A DNA stretch of 64,000 bases. Origin: Hymenobacter coccineus. GTDB taxonomy: Bacteria > Bacteroidota > Bacteroidia > Cytophagales > Hymenobacteraceae. The notes below the pieces were generated by a model. It saw only the letters and a program-made list of their open reading frames with translations. It searched no databases and was not told the DNA's origin. The position numbers and the translations under genes are program-made. This document shows positions 46,528-55,297 of the stretch, one piece after another. The DNA is taken from contig NZ_MDZA01000448.1 of assembly GCF_001816125.1 (NCBI RefSeq), positions 1 to 64,000 of the forward strand, given 5' to 3'. Position 1 is the stretch's first letter. Each line of letters starts with the position of its first letter.

Positions 46528-47544
46528 CTACCCAACAAAGGTCGTCGAATTGCGGATGGTGAGTACGGATGGCAGCACGACATTTTCGGCCACCAGGGTG
46601 CTTTTCGGGTTTCGCAGGGCTTTGAGCAGTAGCGTCGCGGCGGTCTTACCCATCTCGAAAGCAGGCTGGCTGATGGTGGTCAGCGAAGGATTAAGAATAG
46701 CCGCCGAGCGCGCATTGTAGAAGCTGACCACTTTCACGTCGTGCGGGATGCGCAAGTGCAGGGCAGCGCACGCTTGGTAGGCACTCTCAGTCAGCATCTC
46801 GACGGTGGAAATGATGCCGTCGATGCCGGGGCGAGCTTCCAGGGTGTTCTTCACTAACTCGCAGTTGGCTTCCGGGTCCTGGCCGCAGTCGATGACGTCG
46901 TCGCGCTGTGAGATGCCGTGCTCGGCCAGGGCCCGGCGGTAGCCTTCGATGCGCTGCCGGCTGATGGAAAGGTGCCGCGAAATGGAAAGCAGTACCAAAG
47001 TGGTGCACTGGCGCTCGAGCAGGTGACAGGTGCCCTGGTAGGTGCTTTCGGCGTCATTGGTCGTCACCCGCGCCGTGTCGATGTCGTCGGCCGCGCGGTC
47101 GAAAAATACCACCGGCACACCCTGCGCCCGCAGGGCCTGGATGTGCGCCGTGGAGGTGGTTTCGGCCGATACCGACATTACCACGCCATCCACCCGGCCG
47201 CTCTGGAAGGCGTGCAGAATTTCCTGCTCCAGCTGCAGCCGCTCGTGGGTGAGGTAAATGAGTACGTGGTACCCCCGGGCCTGGGCCACGGCCTCGATTC
47301 CGTTGATGGCCAGCGCGAAGTAGCTATCGAAAACTTCCGGGATGACGACGGCAATGGTTTTGCTGCGGCGGCTCCCCAGGCTGCTGGCGTGGGCATTGGG
47401 CTGGTAGTTGAGCTTTTTGGCCAGCTCCAGCACGCGCTGCTTGGTTTCCGCGCCAATCTGGTAGCTGTCCTGCAAGGCCCGGGAAATGGTGGACGTGGAC
47501 AACTTTAGCTCTTCGGCTAAGCGCTTAATATTGACTTTGTCCAT
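46528..47544 (-). CDS. LacI-family transcriptional regulator of the PUL
   Basis: About 338 residues from ATG 47544 (MDKVNIKRLAEELKLSTSTISRALQDSYQIG); a TTG at 47556 is also possible. The N-terminal LacI HTH and hinge helix (about 1-58, KLNYQPNAHASSLGSRRSKTIAVV) precede a periplasmic-binding-like effector domain (DSYFALAINGIEAVAQARGYHVLIYLT...). It lies directly upstream of susC, and operator-like sites of LacI type occur before susC, uxaB and eda. A sugar acid from pectin is the likely effector; this is inferred from context. Confidence 0.93.
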   Translation of the reverse strand: MDKVNIKRLAEELKLSTSTISRALQDSYQIGAETKQRVLELAKKLNYQPNAHASSLGSRRSKTIAVVIPEVFDSYFALAINGIEAVAQARGYHVLIYLTHERLQLEQEILHAFQSGRVDGVVMSVSAETTSTAHIQALRAQGVPVVFFDRAADDIDTARVTTNDAESTYQGTCHLLERQCTTLVLLSISRHLSISRQRIEGYRRALAEHGISQRDDVIDCGQDPEANCELVKNTLEARPGIDGIISTVEMLTESAYQACAALHLRIPHDVKVVSFYNARSAAILNPSLTTISQPAFEMGKTAATLLLKALRNPKSTLVAENVVLPSVLTIRNSTTFVG

Positions 47545-47669
47545 TGGGGAAGACAAGCGGGGCCGGGTGAGAAAAGGCCGTCGCGCAGGGGGCGGGTTGG
47601 CGTGAATAAAGCTACGGTTTTCCGGGGCCAGGCAGTAAAGAAAACGCCGGTATTACCCAATCTTTAACC

Positions 47670-47699
47670 AAAAAAAGGCCCGCCGATTACCGGCGGGCC
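47670..47699 (-). terminator. Intrinsic terminator after argF'
   Basis: On the minus strand, hairpin GGCCCGCCGGTAATCGGCGG.. (stem 47677-47699, perfect 9 bp) followed by seven T (A run 47670-47676), 35 bases after the argF' stop. Textbook rho-independent terminator closing the carB-argF' unit. Confidence 0.85.
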
Positions 47700-47733
47700 C
47701 TGGTGGCAGTGCGCAACTCCGCTGCTACGCTGG

Positions 47734-48678
47734 TTATTTCAGCAGCTCGTGCAGCACGGTTTGCATGGAAATGGTTCGGTTACCGGCTTCCTGGATGATG
47801 AGCGAGCCCGGCGCATCCAGCACCGCGTCGGATACCTCCACGTTGCGGCGTACTGGTAGGCAGTGCAGGAATTTCGCGCTATCCGTCAGGGCCATGTGCT
47901 CGGGCGTGAGCATCCAGGCCGGGTCGTTCTGGAGCACCTGGCCGTAGTCACGGTAGCTGCTCCAGTTCTTAGCCTGCACATAGTCAGCCCCCTCCAGGGC
48001 CTTGCGCTGGTCGTACTCAATCCGGGCCCCCTTTGTGAACTTGGGGTCCAGCTCGTAGCCCTCGGGGTGGGTGATGACAAAATCCACCCAGTCGATTTCT
48101 GAAAACCAATCACAGAACGAATTGGGCACGCACTGGGGCAGGGCGCGCACGTGGGGGGCCCAGGTCAGTACCACTTTCACGCGCGCCTTTTGCTTGGTCT
48201 CGGCCACCGTAATCAGGTCGGCAAACGACTGCAACGGGTGCAGCGTAGCACTTTCCAGGCTGATAACCGGCACCGTGGCGTATTGTAGAATCTTGTTGAA
48301 AACCTCTTCACTGTAGTCGGCCTCCTTGTCCTTGAGGGTAGGAAATGTGCGCACGCCCAGCACGTCGCAGTACTGGCTCATCACCGCAATGGCGTCCTTG
48401 ATGTGCTCCTGGGTGCCGCCGTTCATCACCGCCCCGTCGGCCATTTCCAGCGTCCAGGAGTCGGCTCCCGCGTTCAGCACCCAGGCTTGGGCCCCCAGGT
48501 TATAAGCCGCTTTCACCGAGCTAAGTCGGGTGCGCAAGCTGGGGTTGAAAAATATCAGTCCCACGGTTTTATTCTTGCCGATGTGCTGGTATCCGTAAGG
48601 GTTAGCCTTTATTTCCAGGGCCTGCTGCAACAGGGCTTTGTAGTCGCCCGCATCGGCAAAGGAGGTGAAGTTTTTCAT
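47734..48678 (-). CDS. argF': N-acyl-ornithine transcarbamylase (ArgF')
   Basis: 314 residues. Belongs to the N-acetyl/N-succinyl-ornithine carbamoyltransferase branch, not ordinary OTCase. Carbamoyl-phosphate motif FFNPSLRTR (43-51). LHCLPVRRNVEVSDAVLD lies near the end. The position that separates succinyl- (Pro90) from acetyl-ornithine enzymes (Glu92), in my reading of the family, is Gln90 here (MNGGTQEH), so the acyl group cannot be called from the known rule. It makes N-acyl-citrulline from carbamoyl phosphate supplied by CarAB, whose large subunit gene is just upstream. Confidence 0.93.
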   Translation of the reverse strand: MKNFTSFADAGDYKALLQQALEIKANPYGYQHIGKNKTVGLIFFNPSLRTRLSSVKAAYNLGAQAWVLNAGADSWTLEMADGAVMNGGTQEHIKDAIAVMSQYCDVLGVRTFPTLKDKEADYSEEVFNKILQYATVPVISLESATLHPLQSFADLITVAETKQKARVKVVLTWAPHVRALPQCVPNSFCDWFSEIDWVDFVITHPEGYELDPKFTKGARIEYDQRKALEGADYVQAKNWSSYRDYGQVLQNDPAWMLTPEHMALTDSAKFLHCLPVRRNVEVSDAVLDAPGSLIIQEAGNRTISMQTVLHELLK

Positions 48679-48702
48679 ATGCGTGGATTATTTAAAAAAT
48701 CA

Positions 48703-48801
48703 GAACGTCATGCTGGGCTTGTCGAAGCATATCTACCGTTTCATTGCAGTGTCATTAAAACAAAGCGGTAGGGATGCTTAAAAAAGCTCAGCACGACGTT
48801 C
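48703..48801. repeat. Palindrome, family A
   Basis: GAACGTCATGCTGGGCTTGT...GAAGCATATCTACCGTTTC and the inverse AAGCGGTAGGGATGCTT...AGCTCAGCACGACGTTC. Carries the CTACCG(C/T)TTCG(T) extension seen in the ends of the 52079-52896 cassette. Between carB and argF'. Confidence 0.85.
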
Positions 48802-48822
48802 CTCCTATTATCACTACGATGG

Positions 48823-51800
48823 CTACATCGCCTTATACTCGTTCCAGCTCTTAATCTTTAAGTCCTTCATTTCCAGTGTGCAGAACGCCTGAATGAATGC
48901 CTTCGCCAGTCGCGCATTCGTCAGCAACGGCACCCCAAAATCCACGGCGGTGCGGCGGATTTTGTAGTCGTTATCCAACTCGCCTTTCGACAGGTTTTTG
49001 GGGATATTAATTACCAGGTCGATTTTCTTCTCCTTCAAATACGTGAGCACGTTGGGCTCCATATGGTCGTCGGGCCAGAAGAGCAGGCTGCTGGGGATGC
49101 CGTTTTCGGCGAAGAAACGGTGCGTGCCTTGCGTGGCGTAAACAGTGTAGCCCTTTTTCACCAGCAGCTCGGTGGGTGCGAGTAGCGCCACTTTGGAGAT
49201 GATGGGCCCTCCGGAAATCAGCACGGTTTTCTGCGGGATTTTGTAGCCCACGCTCAGCATTGATTTTAGCAGGGCTTCTTCGGCGGTGTCGCCTAGGCAG
49301 CCTACTTCGCCGGTGCTCACCATGTCGACGCGCAGCACCGGGTCGGCCCCGGGCAGGCGGGTGAAAGAGAACTGTGGGGCCTTCACGCCCACGAAAGGCA
49401 AGTCGTAAATTCGCTCGCTTTCGTCGCGCTCTACGTGTTTGCCGAGCAGCACCTGGGTGGCTTTTTTAATCAGGTTATTGCCCGATATTTTCGACACGAA
49501 CGGGTAGCTCCGCGACGCGCGGATGTTGCATTCAATCACCCGGATAGTGCCGTTCTTTTCCAGAAACTGGATATTAAACGGCCCGCTGATTTCGTAGCGC
49601 TTGGCAATTTTTTCGGCGATAATTTTCAGCTTACGCACCGTGCCTACATATACGCGCTGCGGCGGGTAATACATCGTCGCGTCGCCGGAGTGCACGCCGG
49701 CAAACTCGACGTGCTCGGAAATGGCGTAGCTCACAATTGCGCCGTGGTCGGCCACCGCGTCTAGCTCAATTTCCTTGGCTTCCTGGATGAACTCAGACAC
49801 CACCACTGGGTACTCGGCGCTAACCTCGGCGGCCGTTTTCAGAAACTCTTCCAGTTCGAAGTTATTGGAAACCACGTTCATAGCTGCGCCTGATAGCACG
49901 TAGCTCGGCCGGATGAGCACTGGGAAACCGACTTCGCGCACGAATTCTTGCATGGCGGCCAGCGAGGTCAGCTCCTTCCAGCGCGGCTGGGCAATGCCCA
50001 GCTCGTCCATGATGCTGCTGAACTTGTGGCGGTTCTCGGCCTCGTCGATGCGGGCCGGAGCCGTACCTAGAATCGGTGCGTTGGCATCGGCCAGGCGAGT
50101 AGCGAGGTTATTCGGAATCTGGCCGCCGGTGCTCAGGATGACGCCGCCGGGCTGCTCAAAATCCAGAATGTCCATCACCCGCTCGAAGCTCAGCTCCTCG
50201 AAATACAGCCGGTCGCTGACGTCGTAGTCGGTCGAAACGGTTTCGGGGTTGTAGTTGATGATGATGGTTTTGTAGCCTTCCTCGGCGGCCGTTTGCACGG
50301 CCTGCACGCCGCACCAGTCAAACTCGACCGATGAGCCAATGCGGTACACGCCCGAGCCCAGCACCACCACCGACTGCGCGGTTTCGCGTTCCAGGTCGTT
50401 TTCGGTGCCGTAGTAAGTGGTGTAGAGGTAGTTGGTTTTAGCAGGGAATTCGGCCGCCAGCGTGTCAATCTGCTTCACCACGGGCAGCACGCCCAGGGCC
50501 TTGCGGTAGGCACGCACCAACAGCTCGTCGGCCTTCACGTCGCCTTCGCCCAGTAGCTTCACGGCAATCTGCTGGTCCGAGAAACCAGCGCGTTTCACGT
50601 CGCGCAGGAGCTTGGTTTCCAGCCCTTGCAGGCCCGCGCTGCGGCCGGCGGCGAGCTGGTTGCTTAGCTCAAAAATCCCGTAGAGGCGCTGCAAAAACCA
50701 GTGGTCAATTTTGGTTAGTTGGTGCACTTGCTCCAGCGTGTAGCCGGCCTCGAAGGCGCTGTTGATGGCGAAGATGCGCTCCTCGTTCGGCTCGCTCAAG
50801 AGCTGGTCGATGGCGGCGTTGTCCAGCGCGTCCTCGGGGCGGTTGGCCACGAAGCCGCGCTTGCCGGTGTCTAGCATCCGCAGGCCTTTCTGGATGGCTT
50901 CTTCGAAGGATTTGCCGATGGCCATGACCTCGCCCACGCTCTTCATCGCGCTGCCAATCTGGCGGTTAACGCCCGCAAACTTGCCTAAATCCCAGCGCGG
51001 CAGCTTCACCACCACGTAGTCGAGCGCCGGCTCGAAAAAGGCCGAAGTGGTCTGGGTTACGCTGTTTTTCAGTTCGGCCAGCGAGTAGCCCAGGCTCAGC
51101 TTGGCGGCCACGAAGGCCAGCGGGTAGCCCGTGGCTTTGGAGGCCAGCGCCGAGGAGCGCGACAGGCGCGCGTTCACCTCAATCACGCGGTAATCTTCCG
51201 AAACGGGGTCCAGCGCGTACTGAATATTGCACTCGCCCACGATGCCTAGGTGCCGGATGGTCTGGATGCCGATGCTGCGTAGCTTGTGGTACTCGCGGTT
51301 GCTGAGCGTCTGCGATGGGGCCACTACGATGCTCTCGCCGGTGTGAATTCCGATGGGGTCGAAGTTCTCCATGTTGCAGACCGTGATGCAGTTATCATAG
51401 GCATCGCGCACCACTTCGTACTCCACTTCCTTCCAGCCCTTCAGCGATTCTTCCACCAGAATCTGGTCGGACGTAGTGAAGGATTTTTGGGCCAGGGCCC
51501 TAAGTTCCTCCAGGTTGTTGGCGAAGCCGCTGCCCAGGCCGCCCAGCGCAAACGCCGCCCGCACGATAATCGGGAAACCGATTTTCTCGCCGGCCGCCAG
51601 CGCGTCGTCCATTGTGGTCACGGCCACGCTGCGGGCCGAGAGCACGCCAATCTGCTCCAGCTTCTCCTTGAAAATATCCCGGTCCTCGGTGTCGATAATG
51701 CTCTGCACGGGCGTGCCCAGCACCTGCACATTGTACTTCTCAAACACGCCGGCACGGTACAGGGCCACGGCGCAGTTCAGAGCCGTTTGGCCCCCAAAAG

Positions 51801-52074
51801 CCACCAAAATGCCATCGGGCTGCTCCTTCTTAATGACCTCCTCCACGAAGTAGGGCGTCACGGGCAGGAAGTACACGTCGTCGGCAATGTTGTCCGACGT
51901 CTGCACAGTGGCAATGTTGGGGTTGATGAGGATGGTGCGGATGCCTTCCTCCTTCAGCGCCTTGAGGGCCTGCGAGCCGGAATAATCGAACTCCCCGGCT
52001 TCGCCAATTTTTAGGGCTCCGGAGCCGAGGATGAGTACTTTGTTGGGTTTGTTCATTAGGTCGTATGTGTTCAA
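48823..52074 (-). CDS. carB: Carbamoyl-phosphate synthase large subunit
   Basis: 1083 residues with the two-fold ATP-grasp layout. Start NKPNKVLILGSGALKIGEAGEFDYSGSQALKALKEEG; second half VVVLGSGVYRIGSSVEFDWCGVQA; C-terminal MGS-like allosteric domain (KKGYTVYATQGTHRFFAENGIP). It makes carbamoyl phosphate for arginine and pyrimidines with ammonia from CarA. Unusually, carA lies about 0.83 kb upstream, separated by the inverted-repeat cassette. Confidence 0.97.
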   Translation of the reverse strand: MNTYDLMNKPNKVLILGSGALKIGEAGEFDYSGSQALKALKEEGIRTILINPNIATVQTSDNIADDVYFLPVTPYFVEEVIKKEQPDGILVAFGGQTALNCAVALYRAGVFEKYNVQVLGTPVQSIIDTEDRDIFKEKLEQIGVLSARSVAVTTMDDALAAGEKIGFPIIVRAAFALGGLGSGFANNLEELRALAQKSFTTSDQILVEESLKGWKEVEYEVVRDAYDNCITVCNMENFDPIGIHTGESIVVAPSQTLSNREYHKLRSIGIQTIRHLGIVGECNIQYALDPVSEDYRVIEVNARLSRSSALASKATGYPLAFVAAKLSLGYSLAELKNSVTQTTSAFFEPALDYVVVKLPRWDLGKFAGVNRQIGSAMKSVGEVMAIGKSFEEAIQKGLRMLDTGKRGFVANRPEDALDNAAIDQLLSEPNEERIFAINSAFEAGYTLEQVHQLTKIDHWFLQRLYGIFELSNQLAAGRSAGLQGLETKLLRDVKRAGFSDQQIAVKLLGEGDVKADELLVRAYRKALGVLPVVKQIDTLAAEFPAKTNYLYTTYYGTENDLERETAQSVVVLGSGVYRIGSSVEFDWCGVQAVQTAAEEGYKTIIINYNPETVSTDYDVSDRLYFEELSFERVMDILDFEQPGGVILSTGGQIPNNLATRLADANAPILGTAPARIDEAENRHKFSSIMDELGIAQPRWKELTSLAAMQEFVREVGFPVLIRPSYVLSGAAMNVVSNNFELEEFLKTAAEVSAEYPVVVSEFIQEAKEIELDAVADHGAIVSYAISEHVEFAGVHSGDATMYYPPQRVYVGTVRKLKIIAEKIAKRYEISGPFNIQFLEKNGTIRVIECNIRASRSYPFVSKISGNNLIKKATQVLLGKHVERDESERIYDLPFVGVKAPQFSFTRLPGADPVLRVDMVSTGEVGCLGDTAEEALLKSMLSVGYKIPQKTVLISGGPIISKVALLAPTELLVKKGYTVYATQGTHRFFAENGIPSSLLFWPDDHMEPNVLTYLKEKKIDLVINIPKNLSKGELDNDYKIRRTAVDFGVPLLTNARLAKAFIQAFCTLEMKDLKIKSWNEYKAM

Positions 52075-52176
52075 AAGAACGTCATGCTGAGCGGAGCGCA
52101 GCGAAGTCGAAGCATCTCTACCGCTTCGTTGGATTTAGTAAATTCAGCCTTACCAAGTTTCTAAATCAATAGCCTG

Positions 52177-52428
52177 CTAACTCGGATTAAGCGCATTAAT
52201 TAACGCGTCTTTCTTCCGGCGCATCCACCCTTTTAATTGCTTTTCTCGTGTTATGGCCTGCGTGGCATCGGGGGCTGTTTCAAAGTACACGAGTAAATCA
52301 GCCTGATACCGTCCGGTTAATTTGCTGGCATCGCCTCGGTTGCTGCTGTGCTCATGAAGTCGTCGGATGAGGTCGTTGGTAACGCCGATGTAGAGGACGG
52401 TTTGGGTTTGATTGGTCAAGACGTACAT
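52177..52428 (-). CDS. Single-domain GIY-YIG nuclease
   Basis: 83 residues, almost only the GIY-YIG domain: MYVLTNQTQTVLYIGVTNDLIRRLHEH with YIG at 13-15 and conserved Arg at 22-23. The catalytic Glu is E62 in AITREKQLKGWMRRKK. UPF0213/YhbQ-like. Such proteins cut DNA in a metal-dependent way. It sits inside a pair of inverted repeats of the same family as many intergenic palindromes here, which makes a role in spreading or processing those palindromes worth testing. Confidence 0.9.
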   Translation of the reverse strand: MYVLTNQTQTVLYIGVTNDLIRRLHEHSSNRGDASKLTGRYQADLLVYFETAPDATQAITREKQLKGWMRRKKDALINALNPS

Positions 52429-52438
52429 GCTGAATTAA

Positions 52439-52792
52439 TTATGGCTTGCGAACAAGAGTGAAGTACTCTCTGTAAAAGCGTGGATTTCCGATAGAATCTC
52501 TTCGAGAGTATAATCGCAATGTGTCACCTTTCAAGTCGAAGGTTTCGTTATGAAACATTCCGTGCTCTTTTTCAGAGTCTAGTACCAATTTGTTTGGTGA
52601 CTTGTACCACACGCCTTTATAGGTTCGGGTAGTTTTAGGACTACTGTGATACCAAGTTGAATATGTGAAAGTGGAATCACTGAATAGCGTTACAATAAGA
52701 TGCGAATGATGTGGACTGCCGCCTTCATATTTTCCCACGACATGCTTGCGGAAAGTCAACATCATCAAAACTGACAAGGCCAATAATTTCAT
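52439..52792 (-). CDS. Small exported hypothetical protein, lipocalin-like look
   Basis: 117 residues with a short hydrophobic start (MKLLALSVLMMLTF) that may be a signal peptide. Then alternating beta-strand-like sequence (KYEGGSPHHSHLIVTLFSDSTFTYSTWYHSS, TYKGVWYKSPNKLVLDSE, FDLKGDTLRLYSRR), as in small lipocalin-like or beta-barrel proteins. AT-rich compared with the neighbours. Ten bases upstream of the GIY-YIG start on the same strand. I do not recognise the family. Confidence 0.65.
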   Translation of the reverse strand: MKLLALSVLMMLTFRKHVVGKYEGGSPHHSHLIVTLFSDSTFTYSTWYHSSPKTTRTYKGVWYKSPNKLVLDSEKEHGMFHNETFDLKGDTLRLYSRRDSIGNPRFYREYFTLVRKP

Positions 52793-52903
52793 GTTGAAGT
52801 TGATGAAGAGCGGACACTATATAATTGACTCTGGGTAACGTATTCAGCGAAGCGGTAGAGATGCTTCGACTCCGCTGCGCTGCGCTCAGCATAACGACAG
52901 TTT

Positions 52904-53989
52904 CTATTCCTTGCTAGCGCTCTTATATTCCACCACCGCTTTCAAAAAGTCATCAAACAGAAACTCCGTATCCTGGGGGCCCCCAGCTGCTTCGGGGTGG
53001 AACTGGGTGGAGAAGAACGGCTTGGTTTTGTGCTTGATGCCTTCGCAGGTGCCGTCGTTCAGGTTCTCGAACAGCATGTCCCACTCGGCCGGCAGGGTGG
53101 CGGTATCCACCGCGAAGCCGTGGTTTTGGCTGGTGATGTAGCAGTGCTGGGTGCCGGTGAGCTTCACGGGCTGGTTGTGGCTGCGGTGGCCGTATTTCAG
53201 CTTGAAGGTGTCGCCGCCCGCCGCCAGGCCCATGAGCTGGCTGCCCAGGCAAATGCCGAAAATCGGCTTGTCCTGTTGCAGCGCTTTTTGGAGGTGCTGG
53301 ATGGTGGCTTCGCACATTTTGGGGTCGCCGGGGCCGTTGCTTAGGAACAGGCCGTCGTAGTCGAGGGTCGTGAAATCGTAGTCCCAAGGCACGCGAATCA
53401 GCTCTACGTCGCGCTCCAGGAAGCAGCGGATGATGTTGGTTTTGGTACCGCAGTCCACGAGCACGATTTTGTGCTGGCCGCTGCCGTAGTGCTGCACGCC
53501 AGCCGGGCTCACCTGCGCCACCAGGTTGTCGAGGTTGGGGTCGTGCATTGGCACGTCGGTTTCGGCCACAATTTTGCCCAGCATGGCGCCTTTCTCGCGC
53601 AGCTTCTTGGTGAGCATGCGGGTATCGACGCCAAAGATGCCAGGGATGTTGTACTCCTTGAGCCAGTCGCCGAGGCTCTTGGCGGCGTGCCAGTGGCTGT
53701 GCTCCTCGGAGTAGTAGCTCACCACCAGCCCGGCAATGTGGATTTTATCGGACTCGAAAATGGTGGAAATCGACTCGTACAGCTCCTCGCCGGGTACGCC
53801 ATAATTGCCCACCATGGGGGTGGTGAGCACCAGAATCTGGCCGGCGAAGGACGGGTCGGTGAGGTTTTCGGGGTAGCCGGTCATGGCCGTGCTAAACACC
53901 ACTTCGCCCGCGGCGGAAGTTAGGGCCCCGAAGGATTCGCCCTGGATTTCGGTGCCGTCTTCGAGGATGAGTTTTACTGTTTGGGACAT
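52904..53989 (-). CDS. carA: Carbamoyl-phosphate synthase small subunit
   Basis: 361 residues. N-terminal CPSase domain (KLILEDGTEIQGESFGALTSAAGEVVFSTAMTGYPE) and C-terminal class I glutamine amidotransferase with nucleophile C247 (FGICLGSQ) and H331/E333 (QFHPEAAGG). It supplies ammonia to CarB. A -7 promoter box lies just upstream at 54015-54022. Ends 8 bases from the right end of the inverted-repeat cassette that separates it from carB. Confidence 0.97.
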   Translation of the reverse strand: MSQTVKLILEDGTEIQGESFGALTSAAGEVVFSTAMTGYPENLTDPSFAGQILVLTTPMVGNYGVPGEELYESISTIFESDKIHIAGLVVSYYSEEHSHWHAAKSLGDWLKEYNIPGIFGVDTRMLTKKLREKGAMLGKIVAETDVPMHDPNLDNLVAQVSPAGVQHYGSGQHKIVLVDCGTKTNIIRCFLERDVELIRVPWDYDFTTLDYDGLFLSNGPGDPKMCEATIQHLQKALQQDKPIFGICLGSQLMGLAAGGDTFKLKYGHRSHNQPVKLTGTQHCYITSQNHGFAVDTATLPAEWDMLFENLNDGTCEGIKHKTKPFFSTQFHPEAAGGPQDTEFLFDDFLKAVVEYKSASKE

Positions 53990-54014
53990 CTAAGTTGTTG
54001 CTGTTTTAGAGACG

Positions 54015-54022
54015 CAAAGTTA
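54015..54022 (-). promoter_or_regulatory. Bacteroidota-type -7 element for carA
   Basis: On the minus strand TAACTTTG matches TAnnTTTG, 26 bases before the carA ATG. A terminator for argD lies just upstream, so carA probably has its own transcript. Confidence 0.55.
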
Positions 54023-54074
54023 TTAAGCCGTCATCGTGCAGACCATATTAATATGTGTCGTTTCGGAAAAGGCT

Positions 54075-54107
54075 GATAAACAAAGAGACGCAAAATATTG
54101 CGTCTCT
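54075..54107 (-). terminator. Terminator after argD (family D hairpin)
   Basis: On the minus strand AGAGACGCAATATTTTGCGTCTCT (stem 54084-54093 with 54098-54107) is followed by TTTGTTTATC. Located 9 bases after the argD stop. Shares AGAGACGCA with the palindrome at 17079-17132. Confidence 0.75.
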
Positions 54108-54115
54108 ATATCCTA

Positions 54116-55279
54116 TTAATCTAATACCGAGGCTGGTTGAACAGCTTCTGCCGGCTTCCCCGTCAATGTATACAGGGCCCCTAAAAACCGGTCAACCTCC
54201 GCCTTCGTGATATTAAGCGGCGGTAGCAGCCGGAGCACCGTGGGGTCGGAGGCGTTGCCTACAAAAATGTGAAATTCCGACAGCAGCTTGTCGCGGATTT
54301 CCTTGATGGGAAAATCGTACTTGATGCCCACCATCAGGCCTCGGCCGCGGATTTCCAGGGCCCCGGCGTGGGCCAGTAGCTCGGTGCGGAGGTGGTCGCC
54401 CATGGCGGTGGCGTGCGCTAGCAAGTCTTCGTTTTCAATAACTTCAAGCACCGCCAGGGCGGCGGCGCAGGCTAGGTGGTTGCCGCCAAAGGTAGTGCCC
54501 AGCAGGCCGTAGGAGGCTTTATACTGGGGCGCAATGAGGATGCCGCCGATGGGGAAGCCGTTGCCCATGCCTTTGGCCACCGAAATAATATCGGGCCGGA
54601 TGCCGGCATGCTGATGCGCGAAAAACTTGCCGCTGCGGCCGTAGCCGCTCTGTACTTCATCGGCAATCAGCAGCACGTTGTGGGCCCCACAGAGCAGCGA
54701 CAGGCCCTGCAAGAAATCATCGCAAGGCATGATGATGCCGCCCACGCCCTGAATCGGCTCGATGATGACGGCGCAAACGTCGCCGCCGCGCAGCACTTCG
54801 GCCACGGCTTTCAGGTCGTACTCGACGAAGGAAATGGCGTGGCCCGCATTGAAGGGGGCCACAATTTTGGGGTTGTCCGTGGCTGCCACCGCGCCCGAGG
54901 TACGGCCGTGAAACCCGCCTTTGAAAGCCACCACGCGCTTTTTGCCGGTGTGGAACGAGGCCAGCTTCAGGGCATTCTCGTTGGCTTCGGCCCCCGAGTT
55001 GCACAGGAATAACGCGTAATCCTCGTAGCCCGACACCTGGCCCAGTTTGTGCGCCAACTCCTGCTGAATCGGGATTTTAACCGAGTTCGAGTAGAAGCCA
55101 ATGTTATTTAATTGCTCCGTCAGGCGCTGCACGTAATGCGGGTGGCTGTGGCCGATGGAAATAACAGCGTGGCCGCCGTAGAAATCCAGGTACTCCTGGC
55201 CCTTGTCGTCCCAGAGTTGGGCCCCCAGGGCCCGTACGGGCGTAATATCCACGAGCGGGTAAACGTCGAATAAATTCAT
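54116..55279 (-). CDS. argD: Acylornithine aminotransferase
   Basis: 387 residues, PLP-dependent class III transaminase. YLDFYGGHAVISIGHSHPHYVQRL, FLCNSGAEANENALKLA, and the PLP region VIIEPIQGVGGIIMPCDDFLQGLSLLCGAHNVLLIADEVQSGYGRSGKFFAHQ. The Schiff-base Lys is in SVAKGMGNGFPIGGILI. It converts N-acyl-glutamate semialdehyde to N-acyl-ornithine. 66 bases downstream of argC with a hairpin between. Confidence 0.95.
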   Translation of the reverse strand: MNLFDVYPLVDITPVRALGAQLWDDKGQEYLDFYGGHAVISIGHSHPHYVQRLTEQLNNIGFYSNSVKIPIQQELAHKLGQVSGYEDYALFLCNSGAEANENALKLASFHTGKKRVVAFKGGFHGRTSGAVAATDNPKIVAPFNAGHAISFVEYDLKAVAEVLRGGDVCAVIIEPIQGVGGIIMPCDDFLQGLSLLCGAHNVLLIADEVQSGYGRSGKFFAHQHAGIRPDIISVAKGMGNGFPIGGILIAPQYKASYGLLGTTFGGNHLACAAALAVLEVIENEDLLAHATAMGDHLRTELLAHAGALEIRGRGLMVGIKYDFPIKEIRDKLLSEFHIFVGNASDPTVLRLLPPLNITKAEVDRFLGALYTLTGKPAEAVQPASVLD

Positions 55280-55297
55280 GGCTGATTAATTAGGTAT

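Larger units (their letters stand above)
52079..52896. mobile_element. Inverted-repeat cassette with GIY-YIG nuclease between carA and carB
   Basis: The left end 52079-52129 (ACGTCATGCTGAGCGGAGCG...GAAGCATCTCTACCGCTTCG) and right end 52849-52896 are about 50-bp imperfect inverted repeats of family A. Between them lie a GIY-YIG nuclease gene (52177-52428) and a small exported protein gene (52439-52792), both more AT-rich than carA and carB. The arrangement looks like a mobile unit whose ends match the many short palindromes elsewhere in the window. No transposase is present. Mobility is inference. Confidence 0.55.

Noticed and set aside
52079..52896. Classical insertion sequence
   Set aside because: There is no transposase gene or catalytic DDE/HUH motif, and I could not identify a clear target-site duplication.
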